In this document: positions 1 to 8,016 of the stretch, in pieces
Layout: every line of letters starts with the position of its first letter
How positions within the stretch are numbered: the first letter of the stretch is position 1
Source of the DNA: Pseudomonadota bacterium
GTDB lineage: Bacteria; Pseudomonadota; Gammaproteobacteria; Xanthomonadales; Xanthomonadaceae
Reading direction: 5' to 3'
NCBI GenBank assembly: GCA_023393895.1
Contig: JAEXBT010000043.1
Location: forward strand, 1-9,689
Length of the DNA: 9,689 nucleotides
Position numbers and translations under genes: made by a program
The notes under the pieces: generated by a model
The model's input: the letters and a program-made list of their open reading frames with translations, nothing else
Told to the model about the DNA's origin: nothing
The model's database searches: none

Positions 1-1
1 G

Positions 2-598
2 GACTACGAGGCGCATGTGCGAGCACCGTTCCAGCAGCTGCTGGTGGACCTGCAGCCGGTGCTGGCGGCGATCAGCCCGCACTTCCGCAGCGACCCGAAA
101 GCCGTCGGCGGCTCGATGTTCCGCATCCAGCGCGACACCCGCTTCGCCAGCGACAAATCGCCATACAAGCCGTGGCAGGGTGCGCGCCTGTTCCACGAGC
201 GCCGGCGGCAGGTCGCCGCGCCTTCCTTCTATCTGCACCTGCAGCCGGGACACAGTTTCGTGGGTGCCGGCCTGTGGCATCCGGAGACGCATACGCAGCG
301 TCGGGTGCGCCAGTTCATCTTCGAGAACCCGGCGGGCTGGGCGCGTGCGGCCCATGACAAGGTGCTGCGGAAAAGATTCAACCTGGGCGAGGAAGATATG
401 CTAGTGCGTCCGCCCCCGGGTTTTCCCGCGGATTTCGAACATCTCGACGACCTTCGCCATCGCAATTTCGTGCTGGTGACCACGCTGGACGACGCGCAGA
501 TGACCGGCCCGCGGCTGCGCGGCCGCATCGAGAAGGACCTGATATCGCTCGCACCGTTCGTGGATTACCTGTGCGCCGCCCTTGACCTGGATTTCTGA
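2..598 (+). CDS. DUF2461 (TIGR02453-type) family protein, 5'-truncated by the window edge
   Basis: The frame is open from base 2 to the TGA at 596-598, giving 198 visible residues that start DYEAHVRAPF. That reads as the interior of a DUF2461 protein, so the true start lies left of the window. The GTG at 17 is in frame but is not the start, because conserved residues precede it. Family hallmarks seen: RDTRFASDKSPYK near visible residues 44-56, the strand FYLHLQPGHSFVGAGLWHPE near 76-95, and RPPPGF near 136-141. There is no signal peptide or membrane segment in the visible part, so it is probably cytoplasmic. The family is widespread and I know of no established biochemical function. Its stop codon abuts the next start, implying one transcript with the DUF2939 gene. 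Family assignment is confident; function is unknown. Confidence 0.9.
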   Translation, partial: DYEAHVRAPFQQLLVDLQPVLAAISPHFRSDPKAVGGSMFRIQRDTRFASDKSPYKPWQGARLFHERRRQVAAPSFYLHLQPGHSFVGAGLWHPETHTQRRVRQFIFENPAGWARAAHDKVLRKRFNLGEEDMLVRPPPGFPADFEHLDDLRHRNFVLVTTLDDAQMTGPRLRGRIEKDLISLAPFVDYLCAALDLDF

Positions 599-1153
599 AT
601 GAACATGACCGCGAAGACCGCCCTGCTCGTCGTGGTGATCGCTGCGCTTGGCCTGGCTGGCTGGATCGTGGCCGGGCCGTACCTGGCGATCCGCGGCATC
701 CAGCAGGCGATGGAAACACGTGACGTCGGCAAGCTCGCTCCCCACGTCGACTACCCCGCCCTGCGCGCGAACCTGCGTGCGCGCATCGAGGATCGCATCG
801 CCAGGGAAATCGGCCGCCGCTTCGGCGCACCGGCCGGCGGCGGCCTGGCGGCGGGCGTTGCCGGCGCCCTGTCGGACAACGCCGTGGACGCAATGGTCTC
901 CCCGATGGGCATTGCCGTCCTGTTGCAGGGGCATGCACTGAAGCAGCGGGTGACCGGCAATGTCGATCCTGATGGCGGCGCCACCGCCGCGCCGATGCCC
1001 TACGACCCGCTGAAGGATGCGAAGACCAGCTTCCAGTCACCCTCACGCTTCGTGGCCACCGTGCAGAGCGCGGACGGCAAGCCGGTGGACTTCGTCTTCG
1101 AGCGCCAGGGGCTGCGCTGGCGACTCACCGACATCACCCTGCCCCCGCCCTAG
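599..1153 (+). CDS. DUF2939 domain-containing protein with one N-terminal membrane segment
   Basis: This is a 184-residue protein. Residues about 7-27 form a hydrophobic Val/Leu/Ala-rich helix after a short lysine-containing head, so it is probably a single-pass inner-membrane anchor or an uncleaved signal. The stretch after it (about 26-59: GPYLAIRGIQQAMETRD, then a Val-Asp-Tyr-Pro-Ala-Leu-Arg core) matches the conserved opening of DUF2939, in which a short helix is followed by 'VDYPALR'. An Ala/Gly-rich middle and a C-terminal beta-rich part ending in [12 protein letters not shown] complete it. The ATG at 599 directly follows the TGA of the DUF2461 gene (TGAATG), and no strong Shine-Dalgarno precedes it, so translation is probably coupled. 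A second in-frame ATG at 605 would cost two residues. The role is unknown; the soluble part is probably periplasmic. The gene converges on the nucleotidase and shares its terminal CTAG. Confidence 0.85.
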   Translation: MNMTAKTALLVVVIAALGLAGWIVAGPYLAIRGIQQAMETRDVGKLAPHVDYPALRANLRARIEDRIAREIGRRFGAPAGGGLAAGVAGALSDNAVDAMVSPMGIAVLLQGHALKQRVTGNVDPDGGATAAPMPYDPLKDAKTSFQSPSRFVATVQSADGKPVDFVFERQGLRWRLTDITLPPP

Positions 1154-2103
1154 TCGTTCGCCACGCCGTGCGGCACGTGGCCCGCGGCGACGTGCCGGCG
1201 CGCCGAATCGATGTTCTGCAGCGAGTCGTCGAAGAAGATGTCGGCGCCGAACGCCTCCAGGAACACGCCCTTGTCGCGGCCACCCAGGAACAGTGCCTCG
1301 TCAAGGCGGACGCCCCATTCGCGCAGGGTGCGGATCACCCGTTCGTGCGCCGGCGCCGAACGCGCAGTCACCAGCGCGGTGCGGATCGGCGCATCCTCGC
1401 CCGGCGGGTAGGCCGCCTGCAGATCGTGCAAGGCCTGCAGGAAGCCGCGGAAAGGACCGCCTGACAGGGGCTCGCGGGCACGCTCGCGCTCGTGCGCGCC
1501 GAAGGCTTCCAGCCCCTGCTCGCGAGAGACGCGCTCGCTTTCGTCGCCGAACACCACCGCATCCCCATCGAAGGCGATCCGCAGCTGGTCGTGAAGCCAC
1601 TCCGGCGCGCGCGCGGGCAGGATGGTCGCCGCGCCGACACCGGCTTCCAGCGCACGACGCACCGACTCCGGATTGGCCGAAAGGAAAAGCTGGGCGCCGA
1701 ACGGCCGGATGTAGGGCCAGACCGGCGCGCCCGAAGTGAAGGTGGCGCGGCGGATATCCAGACCGTGGTGCTGGATGGAATTGAAGATGCGCAGGCCGGT
1801 ATCCGCCGAGTTGCGCGAGAGCAGGATCACCTCGACGTGAGGTGCATCCGGCGCGGCGTTCCGATTGAGCGCCAGCAGCTTGCGTACCAGCGGGAAGGCG
1901 ATCCCGGGCGCCAGCGGTTCGTCCTCGCGCTCGCGCTGGTGTGCGCTGAACGCCTCGACGCCCTCGCGCTCGAACAGGTCGTGGCTGTCCTCCATGTCGA
2001 ACAGCGCGCGGGCGGTGATCGCGACGATCAGGGACGGATGGCGACTGCTGTCCATGTCCGCAGCATCCCCCACCCCGGTCGCATCCGCTGCGACCGGCTT
2101 CAT
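1150..2103 (-). CDS. Cytosolic 5'-nucleotidase (PF06189 / NT5C1-like family)
   Basis: The 317-residue product matches the cN-I-like 5'-nucleotidases, which remove phosphate from nucleoside monophosphates in the cytoplasm. Family stretches seen: [13 protein letters not shown] (29-41), [11 protein letters not shown] (50-60), LLSRNS (94-99), [13 protein letters not shown] (178-190), [10 protein letters not shown] (199-208), FLGGRDKG (272-279) and [10 protein letters not shown] (285-294). The second half carries all four HAD phosphatase motifs: D179/D181, T246, K278 and D292/D293. The first half aligns to the second at an offset of 149-150 residues but lacks those residues. The start at 2103 is chosen because it overlaps the nadK stop in an ATGA, typical of coupled translation. 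An in-frame ATG at 2055 (residue 17) is an alternative that would drop a non-conserved leader. The TAG stop lies in a CTAG shared with the convergent DUF2939 gene. Exact substrate (AMP, IMP or deoxynucleotides) cannot be read from sequence. Confidence 0.92.
   Translation of the reverse strand: MKPVAADATGVGDAADMDSSRHPSLIVAITARALFDMEDSHDLFEREGVEAFSAHQREREDEPLAPGIAFPLVRKLLALNRNAAPDAPHVEVILLSRNSADTGLRIFNSIQHHGLDIRRATFTSGAPVWPYIRPFGAQLFLSANPESVRRALEAGVGAATILPARAPEWLHDQLRIAFDGDAVVFGDESERVSREQGLEAFGAHERERAREPLSGGPFRGFLQALHDLQAAYPPGEDAPIRTALVTARSAPAHERVIRTLREWGVRLDEALFLGGRDKGVFLEAFGADIFFDDSLQNIDSARRHVAAGHVPHGVAND
1171..1197. repeat. Inverted repeat just past the DUF2939 stop, possible transcript-end hairpin
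   Basis: The perfect 8-bp arms CGGCACGT (1171-1178) and ACGTGCCG (1190-1197) are separated by 11 bases that are themselves G/C rich. The repeat begins 18 bases after the + strand stop and lies inside the last codons of the opposing nucleotidase gene. No T-run follows on the + strand, so it is not a canonical intrinsic terminator. It could still stabilise or pause the + strand transcript, since no intergenic space exists for another terminator. The arms are certain from the sequence; a function is inference. Confidence 0.45.
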
Positions 2104-2867
2104 GCCACAAACTGCTCGCTGAGGATCCGCTCCTCGAGGTTGTGCTCGGGGTCGAAGAGCAGCTTCACCGTGCGGCTGGAGGATTCGCGGATGGTGACCT
2201 CGACGACGTCACGGACCTCGTGCGAGTCGGCGGTGGCGCTGACCGGGCGCTTGTAGGGATCAAGCACGCGGAAGCGGACTTCGGTGGTCGCCTTCAGCAC
2301 CGCGCCACGCCATCGGCGCGGGCGGAACGGTGCGATCGGCGTCAACGCCATCACGTTGCTGCCCAGGGGCAGGATCGGTCCGCCCGCGGAGAAGTTGTAG
2401 GCGGTGCTGCCGGCGGGCGTCGCCGCCATCACGCCGTCGCAGATGAGCTCGTCGAGGCGGATCTCGCCGTTGAGATCGATCGCGATATGTGCGGCCTGCC
2501 GCGTCTGCCGCAGCAGCGACACCTCGTTGTAGGCCAACGACGATACGCTTGCGCCCGACTCGGTTTGCGCCAGCATTTCCAGCGGCTTCAGCACGGCGGG
2601 CTCAGCAGCCTGCAGTCGCTCGCACAGGTCATCGGGACGGAACTGGTTCATCAGGAAGCCGACCGTCCCCAGCTTCATCCCGTATACCGGCGTGTCGAGC
2701 AGGCCGTGACGATGCAGGGTCTGCAACATGAAGCCGTCGCCCCCGAGCGCCACCAGCACATCGGCGTCTTCCGGTGCGGCCTGGCCATGCATCGCCACCA
2801 GCCCCGCCAGCGCGGCTTGGGCGTCGTCGGCAGGACTGGCGAGGAAGGCGATCCGTGGCTTGCTCAT
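2100..2867 (-). CDS. nadK: NAD kinase
   Basis: This enzyme phosphorylates the 2'-hydroxyl of the adenosine ribose of NAD+ using ATP or polyphosphate, the only known de novo route to NADP+. The 255-residue protein shows every family signature in order: GGDG (42-45) of the diacylglycerol-kinase-like fold, the NE pair in AYNEVSLLR (112-120), CDG (143-145), and [17 protein letters not shown] (149-165), then the [14 protein letters not shown] segment of the C-terminal beta domain. It is somewhat shorter at the N terminus than the roughly 290-residue E. coli enzyme, which is common in xanthomonads. The ATG at 2867 has no recognisable Shine-Dalgarno upstream (the adjoining minus-strand bases are CGCGCC), unusual for an essential gene and compatible with a leaderless message. 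Its TGA overlaps the nucleotidase ATG by four bases, so the two form an operon. A terminator upstream separates it from gdhB. Confidence 0.97.
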   Translation of the reverse strand: MSKPRIAFLASPADDAQAALAGLVAMHGQAAPEDADVLVALGGDGFMLQTLHRHGLLDTPVYGMKLGTVGFLMNQFRPDDLCERLQAAEPAVLKPLEMLAQTESGASVSSLAYNEVSLLRQTRQAAHIAIDLNGEIRLDELICDGVMAATPAGSTAYNFSAGGPILPLGSNVMALTPIAPFRPRRWRGAVLKATTEVRFRVLDPYKRPVSATADSHEVRDVVEVTIRESSSRTVKLLFDPEHNLEERILSEQFVA

Positions 2868-2873
2868 GGCGCG

Positions 2874-2902
2874 AGGATAACGCGGGCGGGGACGCGAACG
2901 AA
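2874..2902 (-). promoter_or_regulatory. Candidate nadK promoter, possibly giving a leaderless transcript
   Basis: On the minus strand TATCCT (2879-2874) resembles a -10 box and ends six bases before the nadK ATG, so initiation would fall at or next to the start codon. The 17-bp spacing puts the -35 position at TTCGTT (2902-2897), a poor match. This overlaps the T-tract of the gdhB terminator. Support is the missing Shine-Dalgarno and the terminator upstream; the -35 weakness keeps confidence low. Read-through from gdhB, or a promoter within it, is the alternative. Confidence 0.3.
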
Positions 2903-2924
2903 AACGGGGCCCGCAGGCCCCGTC
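2896..2924 (-). terminator. Rho-independent terminator of gdhB
   Basis: Twenty bases after the gdhB stop on the minus strand, an 8-bp perfect stem (ACGGGGCC at 2923-2916 pairing with GGCCCCGT at 2911-2904) closes a TGCG tetraloop. It is followed by TTTTCGTT. Strong GC stem, tight loop and U-rich tail are the classic intrinsic terminator. The orientation is specific to the minus strand, because the + strand side is followed by CTCGTCA rather than a T-run. Confidence 0.9.
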
Positions 2925-2942
2925 TCGTCACGCCACCGGGCT

Positions 2943-5900
2943 TCAGCCACGCGACGCCAGCTGCGCAAGCCGCTGCACAGCCACCGACACGGTCGGGTAG
3001 TCGAGCGTCTTCTGGGTCGCCAGTTCGTTGAGCATCGAGAGCGTGAAACGCAGCGTCGGATCGTCGCGCTCCAGCCACGCCTCCACCTTGGCCTCGGCGT
3101 TGCGTCCGGGCATCGCCAGCACCTGCTCGGTGAGCTTGCGCATCTGCGCGGCCAGTTCGTCGCGCAGCACGCCGCGGGCGACCGCATGCCAGCGCCCATC
3201 CACCTGCAGGGCCTCGATCTGCTCGCGCAGCCATGGCTCGCGCAATGCATCGCCCAGCCGGAAGTAGACCTTCGCCACTTCCACCGCGCGCAGCTTGCGC
3301 TCCCGCGCCAGTTCGATGATGTTGGGGCTCGGCTCCAGGTACGGCAGCGCCGCCAGCTGGTCGGCGAGCGCGGCCGGGAAGCCCTTGCCACGCCATTCCT
3401 TGCGGCTGGCCTCGTAGGCCGGCCGCTGCGACGCGGGCAGGATGTCCTCGCCGGCACGGATGTCGCGGAAACCGTCGTGGTAACGCTCGACGGCCTGCTG
3501 GATGCCGGGAATGGCGCCCGGGCGCGAAAGCAGCCAGCGGGTGAAGCCACGCTGCACTTCCCAGATGGTCTGCAGTGCGTCGATCTGAGCGGATTCGGCG
3601 ACCTTGCCATCGAGCGCGTCGATCTGCGACCACAACTCGCGCGCGTCCAGCGTCTCGCGGGTGATGGTGTAGGCCTTGGCGATCTCGCCGATGTTGCGGC
3701 CGCTGTCCTCCTCCATCCGCATCAGGAAAGTCGCGCCCATGCGGTTGACGGTGGAGTTGGTGACCGCGGTGGCGATGATCTCGCGCTTGAGACGGTGCGA
3801 CTCCATCGCCTTGGCGTACTTGGCCTGCAGCGGCTGCGGGAAATAACGCACCAGTTCGCGGGACAGGTAAGGATCTTCCGGCACGTCGCTGGCCAGCAGC
3901 TGCGGATAGGCCACCAGCTTCGAGTACGACAGCAGCACCGCCAGTTCCGGCCGGGTCAGCCCCTGGCCGCGCGCCTTGCGCTCGGCGACCTCGGCATCGC
4001 TCGGCAGGTCCTCGATCTGGCGATCGAGCAGCCCCTGCGACTCCAGCGTGCGGATGAAGTGCATCTTCGAACCCAGCCGGGTCGAGGTCATGCGTTCCAT
4101 CAGCGACAGCGCCTGGTTCTGGCGATAGTTGTCGTGCAGCACCAGGCCAGCCACTTCGCTGGTCATCGAGGCCAGCAGCTTGTTGCGCTCGGCCAGCTTG
4201 AGCGTGCCCTTCTGGACCTCGCCATTGAGCAGCACCTTGATGTTGACCTCATGGTCGGAGGTGTCCACGCCGGCGGAGTTGTCGATGAAGTCGGTGTTGA
4301 TCAGCACGCCGTGCTGTGCGGCTTCCACACGGCCAAGTTGGGTGAACCCGAGGTTGCCGCCCTCGCCCACCACGCGGCAACGCAGCTGGCGGCCATCCAC
4401 GCGGAGCGCGTTGTTGCCGCGGTCGCCGACATCGGCGTGGCTTTCGCGGCTGCACTTGACGTAGGTGCCAATGCCGCCGTTCCACAGCAGGTCGACCGGC
4501 GCGGTGAGCACCGCCGACATCAGTTCATTCGGGCTCAGCGTCTCGACCTCGGCCGCGATGCCGAGGATCTCCTTGGCTTCGCGGCTCAGCCTGATCGCCT
4601 TCTCCGCACGCGAGAACACGCCGCCACCCTTGCTGATCAGCTTGGCTTCGTAATCGGCCCACGACGAACGCGGCAGCTTGAACAGCCGCTGGCGCTCCTT
4701 GTACGAGGTCGCTGCATCCGGATCGGGATCGATGAAGATGTGGCGGTGGTCGAATGCGGCGACCAGCCGGATGTGCTTGCTCAGCAGCATGCCGTTGCCG
4801 AAGACGTCGCCCGACATGTCGCCGATGCCGACCGCGGTGAAGTCCTGCTTCTGCGTGTCGTGGCCGAGCGCGCGGAAGTGGCGCTTGACCGATTCCCAGG
4901 CACCGCGCGCGGTGATGCCCATGCCTTTGTGGTCGTAGCCGACCGAGCCGCCGGACGCGAACGCATCGCCGAGCCAGAAGTCATGCGCGGCGGAAATGCC
5001 GTTGGCGATGTCGGAGAAGGTCGCCGTGCCCTTGTCGGCGGCGACCACCAGGTAGGGATCGTCGCCATCGTGGCGCACCACGCCGACCGGCGGCAGCACC
5101 TTGCCGTCCTTCGACAGGTTGTCGGTGATGTCGAGCATGCCGTTGATGAAGCGCTTGTAGCAGGCCACGCCTTCGGCGAACCAGGCGTCACGGTCGACCG
5201 CTGGATCCGGCAGCCGCTTGGCGTAGAAGCCGCCCTTCGAGCCCACCGGCACGATCACCGTGTTCTTCACCATCTGCGCCTTCACCAGGCCAAGCACCTC
5301 GGTACGGAAATCCTCGCGGCGATCGGACCAGCGCAGGCCGCCGCGGGCCACCGGCCCGAATCGCAGGTGGGTGCCCTCGACCCGCGGGCCGCAGACCCAG
5401 ATCTCGCGGTACGGCCGCGGCTTGGGCGAATCCGGCACGTTCGCCGCATCCAGCTTGAAGCTCAGGTAGTCGGCCGGCCCGCCATCCTTGCGTTTCCCAT
5501 CGGTGTACTCGATGAAATAGTTGGTGCGCAGGGTGGCATCGATGACGCCCATGAAGCCGCGCAGGATGCGGTCCTCGTCCAGGCTCTTGACCCGGTCGAG
5601 CAGCCCGCGCAGGGCGTTGTTCACCGCCGCGCCGCGCGCATCCCTGGACTGGGTGCGGGCCGCGGTCAGCGGCGCAAGCACGGCCAGCACCGATTCGTCC
5701 CCGGCGGCCAGACCGGCCAGCTGCACGGCGAAGGCCTCGGCTGCACGCTTGTCCGCGGCACCGCCACGGCCGGCGGCGGGATCAAAGCGGGCCTCGAAGT
5801 ACTCGACCATCAGGCGCGCGAGCAGCGGATAGCGCGCGAAGGTGGCCTCCACGTAGCTCTGCGAGAACGGCACGCCGATCTGCATCAGGTACTTGCAGTA

Positions 5901-7892
5901 GGCGCGCAGCATCTGGACCTGCTTCCAGCGCAGGCCGGCGCCCAGCACCAGCCTGTTGAAGCCATCGTTCTCGAGATCACCGCGCCATACCCGCCCGAAG
6001 GCCTCGATGAAGTACTCGATGCTCTCGTCGGTGAGCATCGCCCCCTCGCCGGCCCGCACTTCCAGATCCTGGATCGAGTAGTGCTGGCCGTCGGCGACGA
6101 CGTCATACGGGTATTCGGTGATGACCTGGAGCCCCATGTGCTCGAGCATCGGCAGCACTTCCGACAGCGGCAGCGTGTCGCCGCGGCGGAACAGCTTGAC
6201 CTCGATGCAGCCTTCGCAGTTGCTGGCGGCCGGATCGGTGCGCAGGCTGATGCCGAGCGCGTCGTCATCGGCCAGTGCGGCGAGTTCGGCGACGTCGTTG
6301 GCGGCGGCTTCGGGGCTGGCCTGCTCGATGTAGGCGGAGCTGAGTGCACGCCCGAAGTGCTTGGCCAGCTTGAGGCCCTCGGCCTCGCCGTGGCGGCCGA
6401 CCAGCAGGTCGGTCAGGTTGTCGTGCCAGTTGCGGACGATCTCGGCCAGCGCCGCCTCGAGGCCCGCGATGTCGAACTCGCGATCCGTCGCGTCGCTGCG
6501 CGGCCGCACGATCATGTGCAGCTGGGCCAGCGGCGAATCGCCCATCATCACGTGGCTTTCGACGTGGTCGGACGACAGCGCCTCCTTCAGCATCCGCTCG
6601 ATGCGATGTCGCATGTCGGTGTTGAAGCGCTCGCGCGGCACGAACACCAGCACCGAATAGAAGCGGCCGTAGCGGTCACGGCGGATGAACAGCTTGCTGT
6701 CGACGCGCTCCTGCAGGCCCAGCACGCCCGAACCCAGCGCCAGCAGTTCGGCGTCGGTGGACTGGAACAGTTCGTCGCGCGGCAGGGTCTCCAGGATATG
6801 GCGGAGCGCCTTCGCGCTGTGGCCGCTGGCTGGCATGCCCGACTGCTGCATGACCCGCTCGAAGCGGGTGCGCACCACGGGGATCTCCCACGGCCGACGG
6901 TTGTAGGCACTGGAGGTGAACAGGCCGATGAAGCGCTTTTCGTCGAGCGGGCGTCCCTTGGCGTCATAGCTCACCACGCCGATGTAGTCCATGTAGCCCC
7001 GACGGTGCACACGCGCACGTGCATTGGTCTTGGAAAGCACCACCGGGTCGAGCACGCCGGCCTTCTGCAGCTCGTGCGCATCCATCGACTTCAGTGGACG
7101 CGGCTTGCTCGCGTCCTCGTCGCGGAGCAGGCCCAGGCCGGAGCCTTCCACGGCGACCAGCATGTCTTCCCGCCCCTGCTTCTCCACCTTGTACTCGCGA
7201 TAGCCAAGGAAGGTGAAGTGGTTGTCCGCCGCCCAGCGCAGGAACTCGCGCGCCTCCTCCAGCGTGGACGCGGGCACCGGGCCCGGATTCTCTACCAGTG
7301 CCTCCGCCGCCTCCAGCATGCGGTCACGCATGCGCGGCCAGTCCTTCACGCTTGCGCGCACGTCATCGAGCACCTTGCCGATGGTTTTCTCCAGCGCACG
7401 TGCATCGGCGCTGTCGAGACGATCGATTTCCACGTGGATCACCGACTCGTCCGAGCCCTCTCCGACCGACTGCAGCTTGCCGGCACGGTCACGGCTGATC
7501 GGCAGCACCGGATGGATCAGCGCATGCACGCCGATGCCCTGTTCGGTCAACGCATTGGTCACCGAGTCGACGAGGAACGGCATGTCGTCGTTGGCGACCT
7601 GCAACACGCTGCGCGGCAGTTCCCAGCCGTGCTGCTTCAGTTCCGGGTTGAACACGCGGATCAGTGCCTTGCCCGGCTTGCGCACGGTGATGAAGCCGAG
7701 GGCATCGCGCGCGAGCGACGCCCAGGCCTTGGGGCCGTGGCTGGCCAGCTCATCGGGGGACAGACGCTCGAACAACGCCGCGGCGAAACGGCGGGCGGCG
7801 TCATCCTTGCCCAGCGCATCGAGAACGGGTTTCAGCGCTGTCGCGGGCGCACGCGTGGCGGGTGCGTTGGTAACGGATTTCTTGGAAGTCAT
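2943..7892 (-). CDS. gdhB: NAD-specific glutamate dehydrogenase, large (about 180 kDa) type
   Basis: It oxidatively deaminates L-glutamate to 2-oxoglutarate and ammonium with NAD+, mainly in catabolism. The 1,649 residues match the large bacterial class (PF05088, about 1,600 residues), far longer than the 450-residue hexameric enzymes. An Ala/Thr-rich start is followed by the ACT-like regulatory N-terminal half (for example DDMPFLVDS at 102-110). The catalytic core holds RGGLRWSDRREDFR (850-863), KAQMVKN (871-877) with the substrate lysines, GSKGGF (884-889), a dinucleotide-binding GIGDMSGDVFGNG (1022-1034), then NGGIGTYVK, NLGFTQLGR and NTDFIDNSAGVDTSDHEVN. A helical C-terminal domain ends the protein. 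The start at 7892 has AGG nine to eleven bases upstream. The gene appears intact, with a leader of 176 bp and its own terminator, so it is probably monocistronic. In pseudomonads this class is allosterically tuned by arginine or other effectors; effectors here are unknown. Some databases call it gdh2 or gdhB. Confidence 0.98.
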   Translation of the reverse strand: MTSKKSVTNAPATRAPATALKPVLDALGKDDAARRFAAALFERLSPDELASHGPKAWASLARDALGFITVRKPGKALIRVFNPELKQHGWELPRSVLQVANDDMPFLVDSVTNALTEQGIGVHALIHPVLPISRDRAGKLQSVGEGSDESVIHVEIDRLDSADARALEKTIGKVLDDVRASVKDWPRMRDRMLEAAEALVENPGPVPASTLEEAREFLRWAADNHFTFLGYREYKVEKQGREDMLVAVEGSGLGLLRDEDASKPRPLKSMDAHELQKAGVLDPVVLSKTNARARVHRRGYMDYIGVVSYDAKGRPLDEKRFIGLFTSSAYNRRPWEIPVVRTRFERVMQQSGMPASGHSAKALRHILETLPRDELFQSTDAELLALGSGVLGLQERVDSKLFIRRDRYGRFYSVLVFVPRERFNTDMRHRIERMLKEALSSDHVESHVMMGDSPLAQLHMIVRPRSDATDREFDIAGLEAALAEIVRNWHDNLTDLLVGRHGEAEGLKLAKHFGRALSSAYIEQASPEAAANDVAELAALADDDALGISLRTDPAASNCEGCIEVKLFRRGDTLPLSEVLPMLEHMGLQVITEYPYDVVADGQHYSIQDLEVRAGEGAMLTDESIEYFIEAFGRVWRGDLENDGFNRLVLGAGLRWKQVQMLRAYCKYLMQIGVPFSQSYVEATFARYPLLARLMVEYFEARFDPAAGRGGAADKRAAEAFAVQLAGLAAGDESVLAVLAPLTAARTQSRDARGAAVNNALRGLLDRVKSLDEDRILRGFMGVIDATLRTNYFIEYTDGKRKDGGPADYLSFKLDAANVPDSPKPRPYREIWVCGPRVEGTHLRFGPVARGGLRWSDRREDFRTEVLGLVKAQMVKNTVIVPVGSKGGFYAKRLPDPAVDRDAWFAEGVACYKRFINGMLDITDNLSKDGKVLPPVGVVRHDGDDPYLVVAADKGTATFSDIANGISAAHDFWLGDAFASGGSVGYDHKGMGITARGAWESVKRHFRALGHDTQKQDFTAVGIGDMSGDVFGNGMLLSKHIRLVAAFDHRHIFIDPDPDAATSYKERQRLFKLPRSSWADYEAKLISKGGGVFSRAEKAIRLSREAKEILGIAAEVETLSPNELMSAVLTAPVDLLWNGGIGTYVKCSRESHADVGDRGNNALRVDGRQLRCRVVGEGGNLGFTQLGRVEAAQHGVLINTDFIDNSAGVDTSDHEVNIKVLLNGEVQKGTLKLAERNKLLASMTSEVAGLVLHDNYRQNQALSLMERMTSTRLGSKMHFIRTLESQGLLDRQIEDLPSDAEVAERKARGQGLTRPELAVLLSYSKLVAYPQLLASDVPEDPYLSRELVRYFPQPLQAKYAKAMESHRLKREIIATAVTNSTVNRMGATFLMRMEEDSGRNIGEIAKAYTITRETLDARELWSQIDALDGKVAESAQIDALQTIWEVQRGFTRWLLSRPGAIPGIQQAVERYHDGFRDIRAGEDILPASQRPAYEASRKEWRGKGFPAALADQLAALPYLEPSPNIIELARERKLRAVEVAKVYFRLGDALREPWLREQIEALQVDGRWHAVARGVLRDELAAQMRKLTEQVLAMPGRNAEAKVEAWLERDDPTLRFTLSMLNELATQKTLDYPTVSVAVQRLAQLASRG

Positions 7893-7903
7893 GGGTTCAA
7901 CCT

Positions 7904-7971
7904 GGGCAGGCGAGAGACGGAATCGCTCGATACGCGGGCTGCTGCCCTGCGTTCATCGGCGCGGGCAGGCG
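7904..7971 (-). repeat. Repeated CGCCTGCCC elements and hairpin in the gdhB leader
   Basis: On the minus strand CGCCTGCCC occurs twice, at 7971-7963 and 7912-7904. A complementary GGGCAG lies between them at 7947-7942. The upstream copy can form a 9-bp stem with one bulged A and an 8-base loop (7968-7942). The downstream copy, immediately next to the AGG Shine-Dalgarno-like bases (7903-7901), could pair with the same GGGCAG over 6 bp. No U-run follows either hairpin. The repeats are certain; a regulatory role is inference. The rest of the gap 7893-8068 shows no gene. Confidence 0.4.
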
Positions 7972-8016
7972 CCACGAGCAAGACGGGGAAACGGCATCTG
8001 GAACACGGAAACACCC

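Noticed and set aside
17..19. GTG at 17 as the start of the DUF2461 gene
   Set aside because: In-frame codons before it (DYEAH) belong to the conserved N-terminal part of the family, so the gene simply enters from outside the window.
378..1046. Minus-strand frames opposite the DUF2461 and DUF2939 genes
   Set aside because: They are Arg/Ser/Pro-rich shadow translations that conflict with two recognisable + strand families.
1492..2256. A 254-codon + strand frame opposite the nucleotidase
   Set aside because: It crosses the nucleotidase/nadK junction and has no family resemblance. High GC content explains the open frame.
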